In this document: one piece after another, positions 5,809 to 9,080 of the stretch
Layout of the letters: each line of letters starts with the position of its first letter
Position numbering within the stretch: the stretch's first letter is position 1
Source of the DNA: Desulfovibrionaceae bacterium UBA930
GTDB lineage: Bacteria; Desulfobacterota; Desulfovibrionia; Desulfovibrionales; Desulfovibrionaceae
Direction of reading: 5' to 3'
Assembly: GCA_002293605.1 (NCBI GenBank)
Contig: DBDO01000142.1
Location: forward strand, 1-9,080
DNA length: 9,080 bases
Made by a program: the position numbers and the translations under genes
The notes under the pieces: model-generated
What the model was told of the DNA's origin: nothing
Seen by the model: the letters and a program-made list of their open reading frames with translations, nothing else
Databases searched by the model: none

Positions 5809-6714
5809 TTGAAACATCAAAAAAAATTTCTCATCTGTCGTGATTCCGCCCCCCTTGCGCCTGTAGGCGCGGCCAGGGTGAAAAGGCCCTTTTCCGGCCG
5901 CCTTGCCCTCCTTGTATATACGCTCATCTGTCTGCTGACTCTGCCGGGCGCTTTTGCTCTGGCTTCGGAAGCGGACGCCATCCGCGGCGGAGCCTCATGG
6001 TACGGTACCCCCTTCCACGGCAGGCCAACGGCAAATGGTGAAATTTTCAATACCTACGCCCTTACCGCAGCCCATAAGGGCCTGCCCTTCGGCACCATAG
6101 TCCGGGTACATAACCTGAAAAACGGCAAGCATGTGCTCGTGCGCGTCAATGACCGCGGCCCCTATGTGGAAGGGCGCGTTGTGGATCTCTCCTTCAAGGC
6201 TGCGCAGATGCTCGGCATGGCCAATTCCGGCGTGGCTCCCGTCCGTCTTGAGATCATCTCCGGGAAAAAAGGTAAGCCCCTTACGGAAGGAAACGCCTTT
6301 TACGTACACCTTGCGGATGAGCGCAGCGCGTTCAAGGCGCGCGGCAAAGCCGCGAAACTGGGAATACAGCTCGGCACGCCGGTGAAAACCTTGTATCGCC
6401 CGGACGGGCCTGCAAAGGGGTTTGCCCTTTGCCTTGGGCCTTTTACAAGCTTCAAAGAAGCGGATGCGCGCTTTATGGCCCTGCAACAGGGCGCGATTGC
6501 GGGAATCGGCGTTATAGAAGCCCCTGCCCAGGGCACGGTGCCCTTCTATACTCCGGATTCTTCCCATGCCTTACGCTCTCCCGCGCAAGGGCAAGAGGCT
6601 GCGGATCAGTATGCGATGCTCTGGAAGACGCTTGCCGCGTCCTACCATCACTCTCTCTACGCGCTCTCGCTGCTGGCCCTTGAAAACAAAAATTTCCCGC
6701 CTTCCGTATTATAA
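5809..6714 (+). CDS. rlpA: RlpA-family septal ring lytic transglycosylase with SPOR-like tail
   Basis: RlpA proteins cleave peptidoglycan strands lacking stem peptides at the septum. The 301-residue protein has a basic 31-residue N-terminus, a hydrophobic export segment (about 32-51, ending GAFALA), a double-psi beta-barrel domain (60-150) and a SPOR-like region (about 163-243). The barrel shows GGASWYGTPFHGRPTANGE, LTAAHKGLPFGT and VRVNDRGPYVEGRVVDLS. His89 and Asp115 lie 26 residues apart, the same spacing as the essential pair I recall for Pseudomonas RlpA. The start must be TTG (5809), as no ATG is available before the catalytic domain; AGGAG lies 8 bases upstream. There is no lipobox cysteine, so it is likely a secreted or anchored periplasmic protein, not a lipoprotein. 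It lies 115 bases after the peptidase gene and may have its own promoter. Confidence 0.9.
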   Translation: MKHQKKFLICRDSAPLAPVGAARVKRPFSGRLALLVYTLICLLTLPGAFALASEADAIRGGASWYGTPFHGRPTANGEIFNTYALTAAHKGLPFGTIVRVHNLKNGKHVLVRVNDRGPYVEGRVVDLSFKAAQMLGMANSGVAPVRLEIISGKKGKPLTEGNAFYVHLADERSAFKARGKAAKLGIQLGTPVKTLYRPDGPAKGFALCLGPFTSFKEADARFMALQQGAIAGIGVIEAPAQGTVPFYTPDSSHALRSPAQGQEAADQYAMLWKTLAASYHHSLYALSLLALENKNFPPSVL

Positions 6715-7010
6715 GCTCCTGTGTTGTAACTACAGAGAAAAAGGCACAGGCCGCAGGCCCCGGGCGAATGTCCGCCGCGCGCCAAAGCCCGCAGCACTTT
6801 TCGAACCGTCCGCAAGGGCGGAAAGGGAAGGTTGCGGGCTTTGACTTATATCTGTCCTCCTGTGCGCCCAAAGCGGAAATACTATAACCGCTAGCGTGCA
6901 TTTTGATGCGGGGATATCAGTTTTCGCTTGCCTTGCAGGATATTTTCACGGTACGACTACTACGGCGGGTCGTATTTCCGGCTTCAGTCGCTTACCAATC
7001 AGGAGTTCAC
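6715..7010. other. Intergenic region rlpA to NYN gene
   Basis: These 296 bases hold a long hairpin (separate entry) just after rlpA and the upstream region of the NYN gene. TTGACT (6841-6846) and TATAAC (6883-6888) occur but are too far apart to form one promoter. An open frame continues upstream of the NYN gene to 6903, but it has no ribosome site and no recognisable homology, so I treat it as non-coding. Confidence 0.5.
6784..6842 (+). terminator. Long two-level hairpin, possible terminator of rlpA
   Basis: AAAGCCCGCA at 6784-6793 pairs perfectly with TGCGGGCTTT at 6833-6842. Inside the loop a second stem TCCGC (6809-6813) / GCGGA (6818-6822) can form. The outer stem has A and T ends suited to termination in both directions, but the T tail (CTTTGACTTA) is short. 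It lies about 70 bases after the rlpA stop, so termination is plausible but not certain. Confidence 0.45.
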
Positions 7011-8324
7011 ATGGGGCGTTTTCAAAACTTTGATGAAATTTATAGCGCGTTATTTGTTGATTTTGACAATATCCACACCCGCCTCCTGGAGCAGGACCCC
7101 TCCCTGGCCCGCACCTTTGCCACCAATCCGCAGCGTTGGCTGCGCTGGCTTGAAGGGCATGCCCTGCGCATGATGTACGGCGATGGCGTGCGCCGCCGCG
7201 TGCTGAAACGCTGCTGCTACATGAACCCCATCAAATATCAGGAATTTCGTCCTTTTTTTATCCGCTCCGCCTTCCATGTAGTAGACTGCCCGCCCTTGAC
7301 TAACCATGGAAAAACCAGCGCGGATATTCATTTGACTATGGACTGCATGGATGTTCTTGCCCATCCGACGCGCTTTGACGAAATCATTATTCTTTCCGGC
7401 GATGCCGATTTCACGCCCCTGCTTTTGCGTATCCAGGAGCACGCCAAACGGAGCCTTGTGCTGAGTGTGGGCTATACCGCTCCTTCCTATGCCGCCGCCT
7501 GTTCCTGGCGCATCCGCGAGGACTGGTTTCTAGCACAGGCCCTGGAGGATCCGCGTGAGGAAAGCGAGCAGGAAGGGAGCGTCCGGGCTGCGGAGCGGGA
7601 TGAACTCCAGGCCGAGGGCCTGCCCGGCAAGGACAAACCCGTACATTTGACCCTGCCGGTGTTCAAGCGCATCCGGCTTGTGGAATCTATCAAACAGCTC
7701 GTGGCGGAATCTTCCGTGCCTGTGCCCCTGCCTTCCGTGGCCCAGGTGCTGCGGCGGGAGCAGGAGGCCCCCCCGGACTGGTTCGGCGCGGGAACCCTGC
7801 GTGCTTTGCTTGAACTTCTGGATATCGCGCCTGTGGCTCTCAGCCCTGCCGGAGAAGGCCATGTTTTTGATCCCGCCCGCCATGAACATCCGAAAGGCGA
7901 TGAGCCAAAGGATGAATTTCGTACGATAGACCCGGCTGTGTATGAGTTTGCGATCAAGGTGCACCGCCTGACCGATGTGCCGCTGCTCAGTCGGGCCCAG
8001 TACAGCGCCCTGTTTGCCATGCTGGCGGAAGAAGTCAGCGCCCACGGCTTTTCCCGCACCGGAACCGTACGCGCTATTGAAGAACTGTGCGAAGATGAAG
8101 GCGCGCCCATTGCCAATAACCAGATCGCCTTTGTTGTGGAAGGCGTTATTCGAGGCGGCGTCAATCTCGCCACAACGGGCAAGGCCGGTCCGCTTGAGGT
8201 GCAGCGTTTGCGTAAAGCCTTTGCCAAAAGCGTTGAGGACCTTTGCGCGCTCTCGCAAATGGTGATTGGCAAGGAAGAGCGGGCCCTGCTCAACCGCTGG
8301 CTCGTGCAGAGCAAGGATGCATAA
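7011..8324 (+). CDS. NYN-domain (PIN-like) putative ribonuclease with LOTUS-like tail
   Basis: A 437-residue cytoplasmic protein. Residues 10-178 form a NYN/LabA-type domain, a PIN-related nuclease fold. The acidic residues expected at the metal site are present: Asp17 and Asp19 in ALFVDFDNIH, Asp105 in KTSADIHLTMDCMDVL, and Asp131/Asp133 in IILSGDADFTPLLLRI. After an acidic, low-complexity linker (180-210), residues 215-290 have the look of a winged-helix/OST-HTH (LOTUS) domain (KRIRLVESIKQLV, PLPSVAQVLRRE, TLRALLELLDI). The last 130 residues contain a further helical region not recognised with certainty. Such proteins are thought to bind and cut or sequester RNA. ATG 7011 has an ideal AGGAG 5 bases upstream. 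The HPt gene follows after 62 bases. The RNA target is unknown; nuclease activity is inferred from the conserved acidic set. Confidence 0.82.
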   Translation: MGRFQNFDEIYSALFVDFDNIHTRLLEQDPSLARTFATNPQRWLRWLEGHALRMMYGDGVRRRVLKRCCYMNPIKYQEFRPFFIRSAFHVVDCPPLTNHGKTSADIHLTMDCMDVLAHPTRFDEIIILSGDADFTPLLLRIQEHAKRSLVLSVGYTAPSYAAACSWRIREDWFLAQALEDPREESEQEGSVRAAERDELQAEGLPGKDKPVHLTLPVFKRIRLVESIKQLVAESSVPVPLPSVAQVLRREQEAPPDWFGAGTLRALLELLDIAPVALSPAGEGHVFDPARHEHPKGDEPKDEFRTIDPAVYEFAIKVHRLTDVPLLSRAQYSALFAMLAEEVSAHGFSRTGTVRAIEELCEDEGAPIANNQIAFVVEGVIRGGVNLATTGKAGPLEVQRLRKAFAKSVEDLCALSQMVIGKEERALLNRWLVQSKDA

Positions 8325-8386
8325 GGCCCGGCCCGTGTTTCCGAAAGCATGACCGCTGCGCGGATTACGATATGGAGGTCCGGGTG

Positions 8387-8758
8387 ATGGATCATCCAGC
8401 ACAGACGGCGTACACGCCCGAAGAGACAGGGGAACTTGCCATTCTACGGGAGAAAGCCCTTGAACGCGTGGGCGATGAGGCGATCTACCGGGAAATCGCA
8501 CATTACTTTGCGAACAATTTAAGCAACTCGCTTGAGGCCCTGGCCAGGGCCCTGGCGGATGCGGATCTTGAAAATGCGGCCCGGCTGGCCCACTCTTTAA
8601 AGGGCAATTGCGCCACTGTCGGTGCGGAAGGCATGCGAGCATGCTGGGCTGGGCTGGAAAAGTTGTGCCGCGCGGGGGACTTGCCGACCGCGCAGGCCCA
8701 CTATGACGCAACTGCCCCTAAAATGCTCGCCCTGCGCGGCGAACTCCTGGCGCTATAA
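8387..8758 (+). CDS. Stand-alone histidine-phosphotransfer (HPt) protein
   Basis: A 123-residue, mostly helical protein with the HPt signature HSLKGNCATVGAEGM. His69 is the expected phosphorylation site, followed by Lys72 and Gly73 as in the family. The preceding helix (LSNSLEALARALADADLENAARLA) and the following one (MRACWAGLEKLCRAGDL) complete the four-helix bundle. HPt proteins relay phosphoryl groups between receiver domains of hybrid kinases and response regulators, or act as a module taken from a larger kinase. No kinase or receiver is in the window, so the partners are unknown. ATG 8387 has GGAGG 8 bases upstream; a GTG directly before it is an alternative. It lies 62 bases after the NYN gene in the same direction and may share its transcript. 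Confidence 0.85.
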   Translation: MDHPAQTAYTPEETGELAILREKALERVGDEAIYREIAHYFANNLSNSLEALARALADADLENAARLAHSLKGNCATVGAEGMRACWAGLEKLCRAGDLPTAQAHYDATAPKMLALRGELLAL

Positions 8759-8828
8759 ACAAGCTCCTTGCCTCCAAAATACATCGCAACGCAAGGCCCT
8801 GTCCTGTGACCGCATGGGCAGCAAAGAC

Positions 8829-8857
8829 TTGCCAAGCGGTATGAAATTAACTAAGTT
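8829..8857 (+). promoter_or_regulatory. Candidate promoter of tRNA-Ser
   Basis: TTGCCA (8829-8834, five of six consensus bases) and TAAGTT (8852-8857, weak) are 17 bases apart. Transcription would begin near 8864, about 33 bases before the mature tRNA. The poor -10 keeps this tentative. Confidence 0.35.
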
Positions 8858-8896
8858 ACAGCCTGCCTCGCGCCATCGCGCGCCGCATACGGCTGC

Positions 8897-8991
8897 GGAG
8901 GGGTAGCGAAGCTGGCCGTAACGCGCCCGACTCGAAATCGGGTTGGCGGTTAATAGCCGCCACGTGGGTTCGAATCCCACCCCCTCCGCCA
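8897..8991 (+). tRNA. tRNA-Ser (anticodon CGA)
   Basis: A class II tRNA with all parts visible. The acceptor stem GGAGGGG (8897-8903) pairs with CCCCTCC (8981-8987), followed by discriminator G and an encoded CCA (8989-8991). The anticodon stem CCCGA/TCGGG (8926-8930, 8938-8942) encloses the loop CTCGAAA with anticodon CGA (8933-8935), which reads UCG serine codons. The long variable arm TGGCGG/CCGCCA (8944-8962) is typical of serine tRNAs. The T arm is GTGGG-TTCGAAT-CCCAC (8964-8980). The encoded CCA agrees with a bacterial origin. Confidence 0.97.
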
Positions 8992-9006
8992 GAAGCAAAA
9001 ATCAGA

Positions 9007-9049
9007 AAGGCTCATAATGTCTCAAAAGCATTATGAGCCTTCGCTTTTT
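9007..9049 (+). terminator. Rho-independent terminator after tRNA-Ser
   Basis: A perfect 13-base-pair stem, AAGGCTCATAATG (9007-9019) with CATTATGAGCCTT (9029-9041), encloses a 9-base loop and is followed by a run of five T (9045-9049). It lies 15 bases after the tRNA end. Confidence 0.85.
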
Positions 9050-9080
9050 CGCGGGTTTAGCATCTCACAATGTCCATTAA

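Noticed and set aside
6903..7010. Upstream extension of the NYN gene by 36 codons
   Set aside because: No ribosome site at 6903 and no homology, whereas ATG 7011 has AGGAG at ideal spacing directly before the conserved domain.
7530..8711. 393-codon minus-strand open frame
   Set aside because: It lies opposite the NYN and HPt genes, which have ribosome sites and family motifs. Its translation is low in recognisable features and is a GC-rich shadow.
8753..8998. Minus-strand open frame with GVGFEPTWRLLTANPISSRARYG
   Set aside because: It is the antisense of tRNA-Ser; this peptide is a well-known false protein found wherever such tRNAs are translated on the wrong strand.

Overview
The window looks like chromosomal DNA of a GC-rich Gram-negative sulfate reducer, most likely Desulfovibrionaceae. 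This is inferred from three things: a Tol-Pal envelope operon, a siroheme decarboxylase (AhbB-type) gene of the alternative heme pathway typical of Desulfovibrio, and a small dual-CXXC protein of a kind I associate with the same group. The genus is not proven by the sequence.

Left part (1-3728, minus strand) is a Tol operon read right to left: tolQ, tolR, tolA, an extra small gene, then tolB, which runs off the left edge. TolQ/TolR form the proton-driven motor, TolA spans the periplasm, and TolB is the periplasmic beta-propeller that links TolA to Pal; pal is not in the window. The extra gene between tolA and tolB is the standout feature. A head-to-tail tandem duplication of about 0.53 kb (copies 706-1237 and 1238-1794) copied the end of tolA, the tolA-tolB spacer and the start of tolB. 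At the join it made an open in-frame chimera: TolB signal peptide and mature N-terminus fused to TolA domain III. It should be an exported, anchorless TolA C-terminal domain.

Middle part: a 432-base, partly very AT-rich intergenic region (3729-4160) separates the leftward tol operon from a rightward cluster. That cluster comprises a 69-residue dual-CXXC protein, an ahbB-like gene and a putative papain-like cysteine peptidase, with spacings of 20 and 10 bases. A TTG-started rlpA (septal ring lytic transglycosylase family) follows.

Right part: after a hairpin-containing spacer come a NYN-domain (PIN-like) putative ribonuclease with a winged-helix/LOTUS-like tail, a lone histidine-phosphotransfer (HPt) protein, and tRNA-Ser(CGA) with a strong terminator. 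No insertion sequence, phage gene or CRISPR array is visible. The envelope theme (Tol, RlpA) is shared by the left and middle parts; the other genes show no obvious functional link.
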